Part shown: piece by piece, positions 1-8,724 of the stretch
How positions within the stretch are numbered: position 1 is the first letter of the stretch
Layout of the letters: every line of letters starts with the position of its first letter
NCBI GenBank assembly: GCA_016125475.1
Contig: WGLR01000040.1
Coordinates: 1 to 64,000 of the forward strand
Length of the DNA: 64,000 nucleotides
From: Betaproteobacteria bacterium
Lineage (GTDB): Bacteria; Pseudomonadota; Gammaproteobacteria; Burkholderiales; Ga0077523
Direction of reading: 5' to 3'
Program-made: the position numbers and the translations under genes
The notes under the pieces: model-generated
Told to the model about the DNA's origin: nothing
The model's input: the letters and a program-made list of their open reading frames with translations, nothing else
Database searches by the model: none

Positions 1-1
1 A

Positions 2-493
2 GCGACCCGCTGGCTCGAGGCACATCCCGATGACGTGCTCGTGATGCGGGCGCTCGGCGACGTGCTGCTCTCCCGTCGCGAACTCGCCGGCGCCGAGCGG
101 TGGTACCGCCGGCTCCTCTCCAAGGCACCGGACGACGTGTCGGCGCTGAACAACCTGGCCTGGATCCTCGGCCAGCGCAACGATCCGGGGGCTCTGGCCT
201 TCGCGCGCAAGGCCCACGAGCTGGCCCCACGCGACGGTCTGATCCTGGACACCCTCGGTACCCTGAGTGCCGCAGCGGGTGATCTGAAGGCAGCAATGGC
301 CTATCACGAACAGGCGGTCAGTCTGCTGCCGGACGCAGGGCCGCTGCACCTGAACTATGCCCGCACGCTCGCGAAGGCCGGAATGGGGCAGAAAGCCCTG
401 GAGCAGCTCGATCTTGCCGCCAGGACGTCCCAGGGAAGCCGGCTCGCGTCGCAGATCACGGAACTGCGGTCGACGCTCGCGAACGGGGGCTGA
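2..493 (+). CDS. TPR-repeat protein, PrsT-like (5'-truncated by window edge)
   Basis: This is the last 163 residues of a protein whose start lies outside the window. The visible part is helical tetratricopeptide repeats: repeated blocks such as AERWYRRLLSKAPDDVSALNNLA, then AFARKAHELAPRDGLILDTLG, then AMAYHEQAVSLLPDAGPLHLNYA show the usual W/L-G-Y-A-P spacing of TPR units of about 34 residues. Large TPR proteins of this kind (PrsT) belong to the PEP-CTERM/exosortase exopolysaccharide systems, and the next gene downstream encodes a PEP-CTERM protein, which supports that assignment. Inferred role: scaffold or lipoprotein in surface polysaccharide or protein sorting. The N-terminus, including any lipoprotein signal, cannot be seen, so a general TPR protein remains possible. 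Confidence 0.6.
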   Translation, partial: ATRWLEAHPDDVLVMRALGDVLLSRRELAGAERWYRRLLSKAPDDVSALNNLAWILGQRNDPGALAFARKAHELAPRDGLILDTLGTLSAAAGDLKAAMAYHEQAVSLLPDAGPLHLNYARTLAKAGMGQKALEQLDLAARTSQGSRLASQITELRSTLANGG

Positions 494-633
494 GGGGCTC
501 GCGAAAGACGGGGCGGGGATGTCTTCGTCGCCGCGGAGGATGGCGGGCCATCGACGTCGCGATAGCTTACAGTCGCGAGAGCGAGCGGCCACGACGTTGC
601 GAAAAGCTCTGATTGCACGGGAATAAAATGTTC

Positions 634-647
634 GGCATGGCTCGTGC
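634..647 (+). promoter_or_regulatory. Sigma-54-like -24/-12 element before the PEP-CTERM gene
   Basis: The sequence CGGCATGGCTCGTGCT (633-648) places GG and GC exactly 10 bp apart, as in the -24/-12 consensus TGGCAC-N5-TTGCW. It matches GGCA and TGC but not the flanking positions. A start would fall near 659, giving a leader of about 36 nt to the ATG at 695. PEP-CTERM genes in some betaproteobacteria are known to be driven by RpoN with the PrsK/PrsR pair. The match is imperfect. Confidence 0.3.
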
Positions 648-694
648 TTGCATGGGCTCCAACGAGGTTGGGCCAGCGGTTCAGGAGCAGGAAG

Positions 695-1576
695 ATGTCG
701 ATATCGAGATTCGTACGTTGTGGAGTGGCCGGGGCGGTGCTGTTCGGGGTGTGCGCGGGTAGCGCACTCGCGATTCCACAGCTGCAGCTCGGCATCGCGG
801 GTGGCACCTACGACATGACGACACAGACGACCATCGCCCCGACCGGGACGAACTCGTTCACGGTGTACGCCTACCTCGCTCCGCCGAACAGGATCAGTTC
901 CTGGAACCTCGCGACACTCCTGAACGACACCTACTACATCTCGGTGGCTGCGCTCATCAATGGCAATCCTGTCGCCCAGAGCGCGGGCAGTTCGTACGGC
1001 TCGTTCACGGCTCAGGTGGGGGCGGGTTCCGTGAGCACGATCGCGGTCACGGACGACATGGTCTACGGCACACCGCCGGTCGATCTCGCGCTCGCGACCG
1101 GCGGGACGACGACGAACAACACGGACCTGCAGGCCCACGGCGTGTTCCCGACGTACTTCACGAGCTTCGGGTTCAAGTTCACGAGCGCGCAGATGATCTC
1201 GCCCTTCGATGCGCAGACGACCGTCGGTGCGGACCCCACGACCATGGGATCATGCTCGAACACGTGGAACAAGAAGTGCATGTACTACGTCGCGATGAAC
1301 GTGGACATCAGCGGCCTCACGGATCCCAATCTCGAACTCCACTTCGACCTGTACGACACGGCCGTCAAGAACTGCTCGACGACCATCACCATCAACGACT
1401 TCGCCCCGTTCTCGCACGATGCGCAGAGCAACGGCTGCGCTCCGGGAACGCCCGGTTGTGGGAATACCCCCTCGGGGTTCGGCACTCCGGAGCCGGCTGC
1501 TCTTGCGCTCATCGGTGTGGCGGTCCTGTCGGCCGGGTGGGCACGTCGCCGGCCCAAGGGAAAGACCCAGGCCTGA
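695..1576 (+). CDS. PEP-CTERM sorting domain exported protein
   Basis: This 293-residue protein begins with a clear Sec signal peptide (MSISRFVRC, hydrophobic core to about residue 24, cleavage near SALA-IPQ). It ends with a textbook PEP-CTERM tail: the Pro-Glu-Pro motif at 265-267, a hydrophobic helix ALALIGVAVLSAG and a basic ARRRPKGK end, the signal recognised by exosortase EpsH/XrtA. The mature part is rich in Thr, Gly and Asn, with four to six cysteines near the C-terminal half (SCSNTWNKKC, NCS, GCAPGTPGCG), suggesting disulphides. The start at 695 is preferred over 644 because AGGAG lies 8 nt upstream and the signal peptide starts there. Its surface or floc role is inferred; no catalytic domain was recognised. 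Confidence 0.85.
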   Translation: MSISRFVRCGVAGAVLFGVCAGSALAIPQLQLGIAGGTYDMTTQTTIAPTGTNSFTVYAYLAPPNRISSWNLATLLNDTYYISVAALINGNPVAQSAGSSYGSFTAQVGAGSVSTIAVTDDMVYGTPPVDLALATGGTTTNNTDLQAHGVFPTYFTSFGFKFTSAQMISPFDAQTTVGADPTTMGSCSNTWNKKCMYYVAMNVDISGLTDPNLELHFDLYDTAVKNCSTTITINDFAPFSHDAQSNGCAPGTPGCGNTPSGFGTPEPAALALIGVAVLSAGWARRRPKGKTQA

Positions 1577-1696
1577 CGTCCTTCCACCGTTCCCAGCTTC
1601 GCGGAGCGACGTGAGGCGGGGCCGCACGTTGCCGGCGTTCGTGGCTCAATGCGAACGGAATCCCCCCTGAACGTTTCGACCGCCTCCTGAGTCCCG

Positions 1697-1722
1697 GGCC
1701 GGATGGGTATACTCATCCGGCC
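1697..1722. repeat. 9-8-9 inverted repeat abutting the rmuC start codon
   Basis: A perfect 9-bp inverted repeat, GGCCGGATG and CATCCGGCC, is separated by 8 nt (GGTATACT). It ends at the base before the rmuC ATG (1723). The spacer contains TATACT (1708-1713), a good -10 hexamer, and there is no Shine-Dalgarno. It could be a repressor operator over a promoter making a leaderless mRNA, or a hairpin sitting on the initiation site. Confidence 0.6.
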
Positions 1723-3186
1723 ATGGATCTTTCCCTTTCCCTGATTGCCCTGATCACCTCGGCCGCAGTGGTCGTGGTCGTCGCCATAGTCGTTCTCGTG
1801 ATCGTGAACCGGCTCCGGCGCGAGCAGGCTGCGTTCTTCACGAAGTTCGCCGATTCGCTCGAGGCGAAGCACCGCGAAATGCTGCGCGACCTCGGCGAGG
1901 GGCTCAACACCCTGGGCGACCGGCTCGTCACGAGCGGACTCGGCCGTTCGGAGCAGCTGCGTTCCGTCGTCGAACAGCAGTTGCGTCAGACGCGCGACGC
2001 GCTGGTCGCGCTGCAGATCTCGAACAACCAGGAACTCGCGATCAGTCGGGAGACCATGCTCACGAATCTCGGCGAGCACCGTGATACGGTGTCCAGGAAG
2101 CTCGAAGCGATGCGTGGCGAGATCCTGGAAAAGGCGCTCGGAATGCTGGGCGAGCAGGGCAGGCACCAGTCGGAGACACTCCAGGACAGCGTCCGGTCCC
2201 TCGCCCAGCAACTCACCGGCAGCATCGAGGTGCTCACCCGTACCGCCGATTCGCGGCTCGAACAGATTCAGGGCCGCGTCAACGAGCGGCTCGAGGAAGG
2301 TTTCAGGAAGACCAACGAGACCTTTGCGAACGTCATGGCGAGACTCGCGACCATCGACGAGGCGCAACGCAAGATCGACGGACTGACGACGAACGTCGTG
2401 AGTCTCCAGGAGCTTCTCGGTGACAAGCGCTCGCGGGGCGCATTCGGGGAGATCCAGCTCGAGAATCTGGTCCGCAATATCCTGCCTCCGAGTTCCTACG
2501 AATTCCAGCACACGCTCGGTAACGGACATCGTGCGGACTGCGTCCTCCGGCTTCCCGAACCGACCGGCATCGTCGCGGTCGATTCCAAGTTTCCGCTCGA
2601 GAACTACCATCGAATGTTCGATGCCTCCGTCGGCGATCCGGATCGGCGCGACGCGCGGCGGATGTTCAGCGCGGATGTGAAGAAGCACGTCGACGACATT
2701 GCGGACCGCTACATCGTGCCCGGCGAGACGTCCGACGGCGCCGTGATGTTCGTGCCTGCCGAAGCCGTGTTCGCGGAAATCCACGCCTACCATGCGGAGG
2801 TCGTGGATCACGCCATGCAGCGGCGCGTCTGGATCGTTTCGCCCACGACCATGATGGCCGTGCTCAACACCGCGCGAGCCGTCATCAAGGACGTGGAGAC
2901 ACGCCGACAGGTTCACGTGATCAAGGACGAACTCGGCAAGCTCGGCAAGGATTTCGGCCGGTTCGAGGAGCGGATGCGCAAGCTCGCGACCCACATCCGG
3001 CAGGCGCACGAAGACGTCGAGAACGTACAGACGTCGAGCACCAAGATCGTCCGCCGGTTCCGCCAGATCGAACAGGTGGAACTGGATGCGTCGGCTGACC
3101 TCGAAAGGCTCGAGCACGCGCTGGCCGAGCCGGAAGGCAGCGACGGTGACGACGCGCTGAGCGACGAAGGGCGCCCCGGCGACTGA
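1723..3186 (+). CDS. rmuC: RmuC-family DNA recombination protein
   Basis: This 487-residue protein has an N-terminal membrane anchor (about residues 5-27), a long coiled coil (about 30-235) and the RmuC domain (about 225-430). The domain start LGDKRSRGAFGEIQLENLV and the endonuclease-fold core GIVAVDSKFPLENY are characteristic. RmuC proteins limit inversions between short inverted repeats and are thought to be nucleases; activity here is inferred from family membership. Length matches the family. No Shine-Dalgarno precedes the ATG; instead a perfect inverted repeat touches it. The stop is followed after 5 nt by the mtfA-like gene, so the two are probably cotranscribed. Confidence 0.9.
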   Translation: MDLSLSLIALITSAAVVVVVAIVVLVIVNRLRREQAAFFTKFADSLEAKHREMLRDLGEGLNTLGDRLVTSGLGRSEQLRSVVEQQLRQTRDALVALQISNNQELAISRETMLTNLGEHRDTVSRKLEAMRGEILEKALGMLGEQGRHQSETLQDSVRSLAQQLTGSIEVLTRTADSRLEQIQGRVNERLEEGFRKTNETFANVMARLATIDEAQRKIDGLTTNVVSLQELLGDKRSRGAFGEIQLENLVRNILPPSSYEFQHTLGNGHRADCVLRLPEPTGIVAVDSKFPLENYHRMFDASVGDPDRRDARRMFSADVKKHVDDIADRYIVPGETSDGAVMFVPAEAVFAEIHAYHAEVVDHAMQRRVWIVSPTTMMAVLNTARAVIKDVETRRQVHVIKDELGKLGKDFGRFEERMRKLATHIRQAHEDVENVQTSSTKIVRRFRQIEQVELDASADLERLEHALAEPEGSDGDDALSDEGRPGD

Positions 3187-3191
3187 CGACC

Positions 3192-3974
3192 GTGTTCAGC
3201 CTCAAGCGCTGGAGACGACGTCGTGCGATCGCGCGGGTCGTCATCGACGAGAACACGTGGCGTGTCGCGGTCGCGCGCTACGGTTTCGTGCGATCGCTTT
3301 CGTCGGAGGACATCACGCGACTGCGCGACCTCGTCGCGCTCTTTCTCGACGCGAAATCCTTCTCGGCCGCGGATGGTCTCGAGCTCACGGACGACATGAT
3401 GCTCGCGATCGCCATCCAGGCCTGCGTGCTGATCCTGAACCTCGACTTCGACTACTTCGACGGCTGGGTCGAGATCATCGTGTATCCCGTCGAATTCGTT
3501 CCCGCGCATTCGTGGGTGGACGACAGCGGTGTCGTGCACCACGATCACACGGCGAAGGCCGGTGAGGCGTGGCTTCACGGCCCGCTCGTCCTCTCGTGGG
3601 CCGACGTGGAGCGGGCCGACGCCGACGACGGCGTGAACGTGGTCATTCACGAATTCGCACACAAGCTCGACATGCTGAACGGTGACGCCAACGGCTATCC
3701 TCCCCTGCACAAGGGGATGCGTCGCGAGGACTGGGCCCGGGCACTCGGCGGCGCGTACGAAGATTTTCGTCACCGTGTCGCAAGACGCCGCCACACCGAA
3801 ATCGACCCCTACGCGGCCGAGTCCCCGGGAGAGTTCTTCGCGGTCTTCAGCGAGGCCTTCTTCGAGATTCCCGAGGTCGTCGCGCACGAGTATCCGGAGG
3901 TCTATGCACAGCTCAGCCTGTTCTATCGGCAGGATCCCCTTGCGCGGCTGGAAAGGGCGGAGGACCCATCGTGA
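3192..3974 (+). CDS. mtfA: MtfA-like zinc-dependent peptidase (M90 family)
   Basis: This 260-residue cytosolic protein starts at GTG, 5 nt after rmuC. The metallopeptidase motif HEFAH is at residues 153-157, followed by KLDMLNG, exactly as in MtfA (YeeI), a zinc aminopeptidase that binds the glucose-PTS repressor Mlc in E. coli. The C-terminal segment with ESPGEFFAVFSEAFFE supplies the further conserved Glu expected of the zinc site. The N-terminus is basic (WRRRRAIAR). No PTS gene is visible nearby, so only the peptidase fold is firm; the Mlc connection is not shown here. Confidence 0.88.
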   Translation: MFSLKRWRRRRAIARVVIDENTWRVAVARYGFVRSLSSEDITRLRDLVALFLDAKSFSAADGLELTDDMMLAIAIQACVLILNLDFDYFDGWVEIIVYPVEFVPAHSWVDDSGVVHHDHTAKAGEAWLHGPLVLSWADVERADADDGVNVVIHEFAHKLDMLNGDANGYPPLHKGMRREDWARALGGAYEDFRHRVARRRHTEIDPYAAESPGEFFAVFSEAFFEIPEVVAHEYPEVYAQLSLFYRQDPLARLERAEDPS

Positions 3975-4041
3975 AGGGAGCACGATGGGGTGCCGGCTTC
4001 CCGGGCGATCCTTCTGACGGTGAGCGAGCGGTGGTGACGTC

Positions 4042-4728
4042 GTGAGAATTCGAGCCGCTGCCCGTGACCCGAGGCCGGAGGGAGAGGCCTCCGGCGGCAC
4101 CGAACACGACAGGACGAGGTTCCACGTCCTGCTGCTCGTGACGTTCGGTGCGGTGCTCGTCTGGTCCGGCGTGTCGCCACGTGACCGGCTCACCTGGGTG
4201 CTCGAGGTCCTGCCGGCCGTGATCGGCGCCGCAGCTCTCGTCTGGACCTATCCGCGCTGGAGATTCACGACGCTCGTGTACGTGCTGATCTGCGTACACG
4301 CAGTGATCCTCTGCATCGGCGGGCACTACACCTATGCGGAGGTGCCCGCCTTCAACTGGCTCCGGGACGAGTTCGGTCTCGCGCGCAACTACTACGATCG
4401 GGTCGGGCACGTTGCCCAGGGGTTCGTTCCCGCGCTCATCGCACGCGAGATCCTGAGCCGGCTCGCGGTCGTCCGGGGCAGTCGGTGGCTCTTCTTCATC
4501 GTCACCTGCATCCGCCTGGCGATCAGCGCGTGCTACGAGTTCATCGAGTGGTGGGTCGCCGTTGCATCCGGTACCGCCGCTGACGCGTTCCTGGGTACGC
4601 AGGGTGACGTCTGGGATACGCAGTGGGACATGTTTCTGGCGCTGCTCGGTGCCATGGCAGGCCAGTTACTGCTCGGACGCTGGCAGGCGCGGCAGATCGC
4701 GCGCCTGACCGCGCAGGAAGAGGGCTGA
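4042..4728 (+). CDS. DUF2238 (YjdF-type) inner-membrane protein
   Basis: This 228-residue polytopic membrane protein has about six hydrophobic helices. The signature of the DUF2238/YjdF family is visible: FNWLRDEFGLARNYYDRVGH in the middle, and YEFIEWW followed by LGTQGDVWDTQWDM near the end. The function of the family is unknown. The start is a GTG with a charged N-terminal tail before the first helix (about residue 30). It follows mtfA by 67 nt on the same strand and converges with moeA; the 75 bp between shows no clear U-tract terminator. Confidence 0.8.
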   Translation: MRIRAAARDPRPEGEASGGTEHDRTRFHVLLLVTFGAVLVWSGVSPRDRLTWVLEVLPAVIGAAALVWTYPRWRFTTLVYVLICVHAVILCIGGHYTYAEVPAFNWLRDEFGLARNYYDRVGHVAQGFVPALIAREILSRLAVVRGSRWLFFIVTCIRLAISACYEFIEWWVAVASGTAADAFLGTQGDVWDTQWDMFLALLGAMAGQLLLGRWQARQIARLTAQEEG

Positions 4729-4803
4729 GAGTTTCGGCGCCGTCGGCCGCCAGGCCGCGTGACCGCGGCTCGTGGGCGCCGCCCTGCCGGCTGGGTCTCC
4801 CGC

Positions 4804-6078
4804 CTAGACGATGCCTTCGAACGGCTGCACGTCGACGAGCGCGCCCGCCTCGGCGTTTCCCTGCTCGGTCGGCAGTACCATGAAGCAGTTCGCCTGGCTC
4901 ATCGACGAGAGAATGCCCGAGCCCTGATTGCCGGTAGGCCGGACCGTCCATTCGCCATCGGGGCCGCGCGACAGGATTCCGCGCTGGAATTCCGTGCGGC
5001 CCGGCGCCTTCTTCGTCGGGGCGGTCAGGCGGGCCTTGAACGTCGGAACGGATTCGAGTGCCGTGCGACCCGCGATGATCTGCAGCGCGTCCCGGACGAA
5101 CTGGTAGAACGTGACCATCACGGCAACCGGATTTCCGGGCAGGCCGAAGAAGTGGGCCGTGCCGATTTTTCCGAACGCCAGGGGGCGGCCCGGTTTCATT
5201 GCAATCTTCCAGAACAGGACGTCTCCGAGTCGGTCGAGGATCTGCTTCACGTAGTCGGCCTCGCCTACCGACACGCCTCCGCTCGTGATCACGACGTCGG
5301 CAGCCTGCGCAGCCGACGCGAAGGCCGCTTCGACCGCCTCGGGCGTGTCGCGAATCACGCCCATGTCGAGCACCTCGCAGCCCAGCCGCTGGAGCATCCC
5401 GAAGAGGGTGTAGCGGTTGGAGTCGTAGATCTGGCCGGGTCCGAGCGAGCCCCCGAGCGGCACGAGCTCGTCACCCGTCGAAAAGAATGCGACGCGCAGC
5501 CTGCGATACACATCCACCTCGATGATCCCGAGCGAGGCGAGCATGCCGAGTTCCGCAGCGCGCACGAGCTGCCCGCGCCGGAAGACGACCTGGCCGATCC
5601 CGAGATCTTCGCCCGCGAGCCGGACGTTCTGGCCCTTGCGGGCACCTGCGCCGAGGGTGACCCTGCCGTCTGCGGCCTGTGCGCGCTCCTGCATGATGAC
5701 GGTGTCGCACTCCGGTGGCACGGTGGCACCGGTCATGATCCTGACCGCCTGACCCGGCTTCAGGGCTCCCTGGAACGGCTTGCCGGCAAAGGAGGCGCCC
5801 GCGATCTCGAGCGTCACGTCGCGGTCCGCCGCCAGATCCGCGTGCCTTACCGCATAGCCGTCCATGCCGGAGTTGTCGTGCGACGGCACGTTCACCGTCG
5901 AAGCGACGTCACTGGCGAGTACCCGGCCGAGCGCGTCGCGGATGTGCAGGCGTTCGACGGTCCCGATCGGCGTCAGGAAGGAACGGATGTGCTCGCGCGC
6001 CTTGTCCACGGGCATCGAGTTGGGATCGTAGTCGTCGGCGATCGCGAGATCGCGCAGGGTCGGTGCGGAGGAGGTCAT
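4804..6078 (-). CDS. moeA: Molybdopterin molybdenumtransferase MoeA
   Basis: MoeA inserts molybdenum into adenylylated molybdopterin, the last common step of Mo-cofactor synthesis. The 424-residue protein shows the expected order: N-terminal domain with HIRDALGRVLA, the HDNSGMDGYA segment that lines the active site, the GATVPPECDTVIM motif, the MogA-like domain with TSGGVSVGEADYV, and GLPGNPVAVM followed by the C-terminal beta-barrel. The start at 6078 is chosen because the open frame beyond it is non-homologous Arg/Ser-rich sequence and GGAGG sits just upstream on the coding strand. It lies 70 nt downstream of moaA, so the pair is likely cotranscribed. Confidence 0.93.
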   Translation of the reverse strand: MTSSAPTLRDLAIADDYDPNSMPVDKAREHIRSFLTPIGTVERLHIRDALGRVLASDVASTVNVPSHDNSGMDGYAVRHADLAADRDVTLEIAGASFAGKPFQGALKPGQAVRIMTGATVPPECDTVIMQERAQAADGRVTLGAGARKGQNVRLAGEDLGIGQVVFRRGQLVRAAELGMLASLGIIEVDVYRRLRVAFFSTGDELVPLGGSLGPGQIYDSNRYTLFGMLQRLGCEVLDMGVIRDTPEAVEAAFASAAQAADVVITSGGVSVGEADYVKQILDRLGDVLFWKIAMKPGRPLAFGKIGTAHFFGLPGNPVAVMVTFYQFVRDALQIIAGRTALESVPTFKARLTAPTKKAPGRTEFQRGILSRGPDGEWTVRPTGNQGSGILSSMSQANCFMVLPTEQGNAEAGALVDVQPFEGIV

Positions 6079-6148
6079 GGGTGTCGGGCCGAAATCGAGG
6101 TACGGGAACGGCCGCGAGCACGTTCGCGGCCGGGAAGGCGGGTGATGC

Positions 6149-7168
6149 TCACCCGCCGATGTAGGACATCTCCACCTTGCGGAGCTTCGCCGTTTCCGCA
6201 GTGCGGATCTCCGAATACCGGTCTGCCCGAGCAGACCAGACCTTCGCGATCGCGGCCGAGATTTCCTCGTCCGAAGCATCGGCGCGCAGCAGTGCCCGAA
6301 GGTCGGTGCCTCGCGTGGCGAACAGGCACGTGAACAGCTGGCCCTCCGCCGACAGCCGGGTGCGCGTGCAGTCCTTGCAGAATGCCTGCGTGACCGAAGA
6401 GATGAAGCCGACCTCGCCGCTGCCGTCCAGGTACCGCCAGCGTTCGGCGACTTCGCCCCGATAGTTCGCGTCCACGGGTTCGATCGGGAACTCCGCGCGG
6501 ATCTTCTCCACGAGCTCGCGCGAGGGGACGACGTGCTCCATCTGCCAGCCGTTCGTGCTGCCGACGTCCATGAACTCGATGAAGCGCACGATGTGGCCGG
6601 TGCCCTTGAAGAACCGGGCCATCTCCACGACGGAGTCGTCGTTCACGCCGCGCTTCACGACCATGTTGATCTTGACGGGCCGGAGTCCGACGCGATCCGC
6701 TTCCTCGATGCCTTCGAGCACCTTCGAGACGGGGAAGTCGACGTCGTTCATGCGCGTGAAGGTGTCGTTGTCCAGCGAGTCGAGGCTGACGGTCACGCGC
6801 TTGAGACCCGCGGCCTTGAGGTCTGCGGCCTTCTGCCTGAGCAGCGATCCGTTCGTCGTGAGCGTGAGATCGAGGTCCTCGTGGTAGGCGAGCATCTCGA
6901 TGAGTCGTTCGAGCTTCCGGCGCACGAGCGGTTCGCCGCCCGTGAGCCGCACCTTCTCGACGCCGTGGTCGCGGAAGATGCGGACGAGGCGGTGGATCTC
7001 GCCGAACGACAGCAGCTGTTCGCGCTCGAGAAACTGGAAGTCCTTCCCGAAGACCTCCTTGGGCATGCAGTATGTGCAGCGGAAGTTGCACCGGTCGGTC
7101 ACGGAGACGCGCAGGTCGCGCAGGGGGCGGCCGCGCGTGTCGATCAGGGTCGATGCGGAATGTGTCAT
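6149..7168 (-). CDS. moaA: GTP 3',8-cyclase MoaA (radical SAM)
   Basis: MoaA converts GTP to 3',8-cyclo-7,8-dihydro-GTP, the first step of molybdopterin synthesis. With the start at 7168 the protein is 339 residues. The radical-SAM cysteines are C27, C31 and C34 (CNFRCTYC); the second 4Fe-4S cluster, which binds the substrate, is C264, C267 and C281; the C-terminus ends in the conserved GG needed for activity. Two in-frame ATGs lie upstream (7183, 7216). The 7216 start would nearly coincide with the start point expected from the TATAAT at 7226-7231, so 7168 or 7183 is favoured. Confidence 0.93.
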   Translation of the reverse strand: MTHSASTLIDTRGRPLRDLRVSVTDRCNFRCTYCMPKEVFGKDFQFLEREQLLSFGEIHRLVRIFRDHGVEKVRLTGGEPLVRRKLERLIEMLAYHEDLDLTLTTNGSLLRQKAADLKAAGLKRVTVSLDSLDNDTFTRMNDVDFPVSKVLEGIEEADRVGLRPVKINMVVKRGVNDDSVVEMARFFKGTGHIVRFIEFMDVGSTNGWQMEHVVPSRELVEKIRAEFPIEPVDANYRGEVAERWRYLDGSGEVGFISSVTQAFCKDCTRTRLSAEGQLFTCLFATRGTDLRALLRADASDEEISAAIAKVWSARADRYSEIRTAETAKLRKVEMSYIGG

Positions 7169-7225
7169 GGGGTCACTGGGCATGTGTGCGAAACGTCCTG
7201 ACGCTTGCTCTTCCATCGGTGGACC

Positions 7226-7231
7226 ATTATA
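7226..7231 (-). promoter_or_regulatory. Candidate -10 box for moaA
   Basis: A perfect TATAAT lies on the minus strand, 10 nt before the furthest upstream in-frame ATG of moaA. No good -35 hexamer is found 16-18 bp upstream, so it is a candidate only. Used as a promoter, it would give a leader of roughly 35-50 nt to the ATGs at 7183 and 7168. Confidence 0.4.
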
Positions 7232-7284
7232 CCCGCCCGGACACAACGGTGGCTCCGGGCCCGAGACTCGAGGACGGGTAGGGT

Positions 7285-7743
7285 TCAGACGTACGCGATG
7301 AGGCGACCGAGCGCGATCACCGCGAACCAGAGCGTGAGCGAAACGAGCGCCTGGAAGCGGGCGACGCCGGACGACTCCGTACTGCCGGGGGCGAGCGAAT
7401 TTCCTGCCGGACCGAAATGAAAGACGAGTGCGTTGATCGTGATGGCGAAAAGCAGCAGCATCTTGAGCCGGAACGCGCGGTTCGAGAGCAGCGTCAGCGG
7501 ATCCGCAGCGAACAGGACCATGCCCGCCGGCGCGAGGATCATGAGACCGATCAGGCACCACGGCAGCAGCTGCCGCGCGAGCGCGTCGAGGGTCGTTGCC
7601 CGGAACACGCCGAGCACGCGCAGGTCGAAGAGTACCGCCGCACCGGCGACCACGACGACGCCCCAGAGGTGGGCGATCTGGATCGCCGGGTAGAGCCAGT
7701 GATGGCTGCGGATCGAGTGCGAGACTGCTTCGATGCCCGTCAT
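7285..7743 (-). CDS. Small integral membrane protein (DUF6644-like)
   Basis: This 152-residue protein has four predicted membrane helices: about residues 17-42 ([20 protein letters not shown]), 58-80, 90-108 and 128-150. The pattern, with an early conserved-looking His in an AHLWG helix, resembles the small heme-like or uncharacterised DUF6644 family; that assignment is from memory of the pattern and not firm. It lies on the same strand upstream of moaA, but a TATAAT between the two suggests moaA has its own promoter. No function is proposed. Confidence 0.6.
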   Translation of the reverse strand: MTGIEAVSHSIRSHHWLYPAIQIAHLWGVVVVAGAAVLFDLRVLGVFRATTLDALARQLLPWCLIGLMILAPAGMVLFAADPLTLLSNRAFRLKMLLLFAITINALVFHFGPAGNSLAPGSTESSGVARFQALVSLTLWFAVIALGRLIAYV

Positions 7744-7906
7744 CGGCGCAGGGCGGCCGGAGCGCGCCGGACGCTCTCCGCCGGTTCGGGTGCGACCTTC
7801 GTCGCCAGGGGCGCGGGACAGCGGCCGGTCATGCAGTTCATCCTGAGTGGGGCGGGTGAGACTCGGACCGCTGCCGGCGCCGGAAATTCCTGGGCCCGGA
7901 CGACAC

Positions 7907-7912
7907 TATAAT
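7907..7912 (+). promoter_or_regulatory. Candidate -10 box for mobB
   Basis: TATAAT occurs on the plus strand 24 nt upstream of the mobB ATG (7937), in the 193-bp divergent region between the DUF6644-like gene and mobB. No strong -35 is seen. The position fits a short leader of about 17 nt. Confidence 0.4.
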
Positions 7913-7936
7913 TGGCACACACTCCATGCGATCCTC

Positions 7937-8452
7937 ATGAAAGTTTTCGGTTTCGCCGGCTACTCCGGCAGCGGCAAGACGACGCTTCTCGAGCAGGTGC
8001 TCCCGCGATGTGTCGGCCAGGGGCTTCGTGTCTCCGTGATCAAGCACGCCCATCACGACTTCGACATCGATCGGCCAGGCAAGGATTCGTGGCGCCACCG
8101 CGAGGCGGGCGCAGCGGAGGTCCTCGTGACCGGAGGGCGTCGCTGGGCCCTGCTGCACGAGCTGAAGGATGGCCACGAACCTGCGCTCGCCGAACATCTC
8201 GGCCGCCTTTCGCCGTGCGATCTCGTGCTCGTGGAAGGGTTCAAGCGAGAGCCGTTTCCGAAGATGGAAGTCCATCGGCGCGCGAGCGGGACGCCCTGTC
8301 TCTGGGAGACGGATGATAATATCGTCGCGGTGGCGACGGACGAGCCTCTGCCGACCGACCTTCCGCAGTTCGGTCTCGAGGACTATCAGGGCGTCGTCCA
8401 GTTCATTCTCGGGTACGTGGGCCTGTCGTCCGGCTCCGAACCCCCCCTCTGA
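7937..8452 (+). CDS. mobB: Molybdopterin-guanine dinucleotide biosynthesis adaptor MobB
   Basis: This 171-residue P-loop protein has GYSGSGKTTLLEQ at residues 7-19, KHAHHDFDID and LVEGFKREPFPKMEVHR, all typical of MobB, the GTP-binding partner of MobA in converting molybdopterin to MGD. MGD is the form of cofactor used by the formate dehydrogenase encoded 2 kb downstream. No mobA is present in the window. The start at 7937 is where homology begins; the frame extends 30 residues upstream but without family character. moaD follows 14 nt after the stop, giving a mobB-moaD-moaE unit. Confidence 0.9.
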   Translation: MKVFGFAGYSGSGKTTLLEQVLPRCVGQGLRVSVIKHAHHDFDIDRPGKDSWRHREAGAAEVLVTGGRRWALLHELKDGHEPALAEHLGRLSPCDLVLVEGFKREPFPKMEVHRRASGTPCLWETDDNIVAVATDEPLPTDLPQFGLEDYQGVVQFILGYVGLSSGSEPPL

Positions 8453-8466
8453 GTCGGATTCGATCG

Positions 8467-8721
8467 ATGTTGAACGTGCTGTATTTCGCCCGCCTGAAGG
8501 ACGCACTCGGCCGCGATGCCGAGCAGATCGACCTGCCTCACGACGTGCGCGACGTCTCGAGCCTCATGGCGTGGCTGCGGCTGCGCGGCGACGCCTGGGA
8601 GCGCGAGCTTCAGCCTGGTCGTGCCGTGCGCGCGGCAGTCAATCAGGACATGGCCGATCCCGACACACCGGTGCGGGACGGTGACGAAGTGGCGTTCTTT
8701 CCTCCGGTCACGGGAGGCTGA
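8467..8721 (+). CDS. moaD: Molybdopterin synthase sulfur carrier subunit MoaD
   Basis: This 84-residue ubiquitin-like protein ends in VTGG. The C-terminal double glycine is thiocarboxylated and donates sulfur to precursor Z in the MoaD2-MoaE2 molybdopterin synthase. The N-terminal LNVLYFARLKDALGRD strand and helix pattern is typical, and the length matches the family (about 80). The stop is 3 nt before the moaE ATG, so the two subunits are translated from one message. Confidence 0.92.
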   Translation: MLNVLYFARLKDALGRDAEQIDLPHDVRDVSSLMAWLRLRGDAWERELQPGRAVRAAVNQDMADPDTPVRDGDEVAFFPPVTGG

Positions 8722-8724
8722 CCC

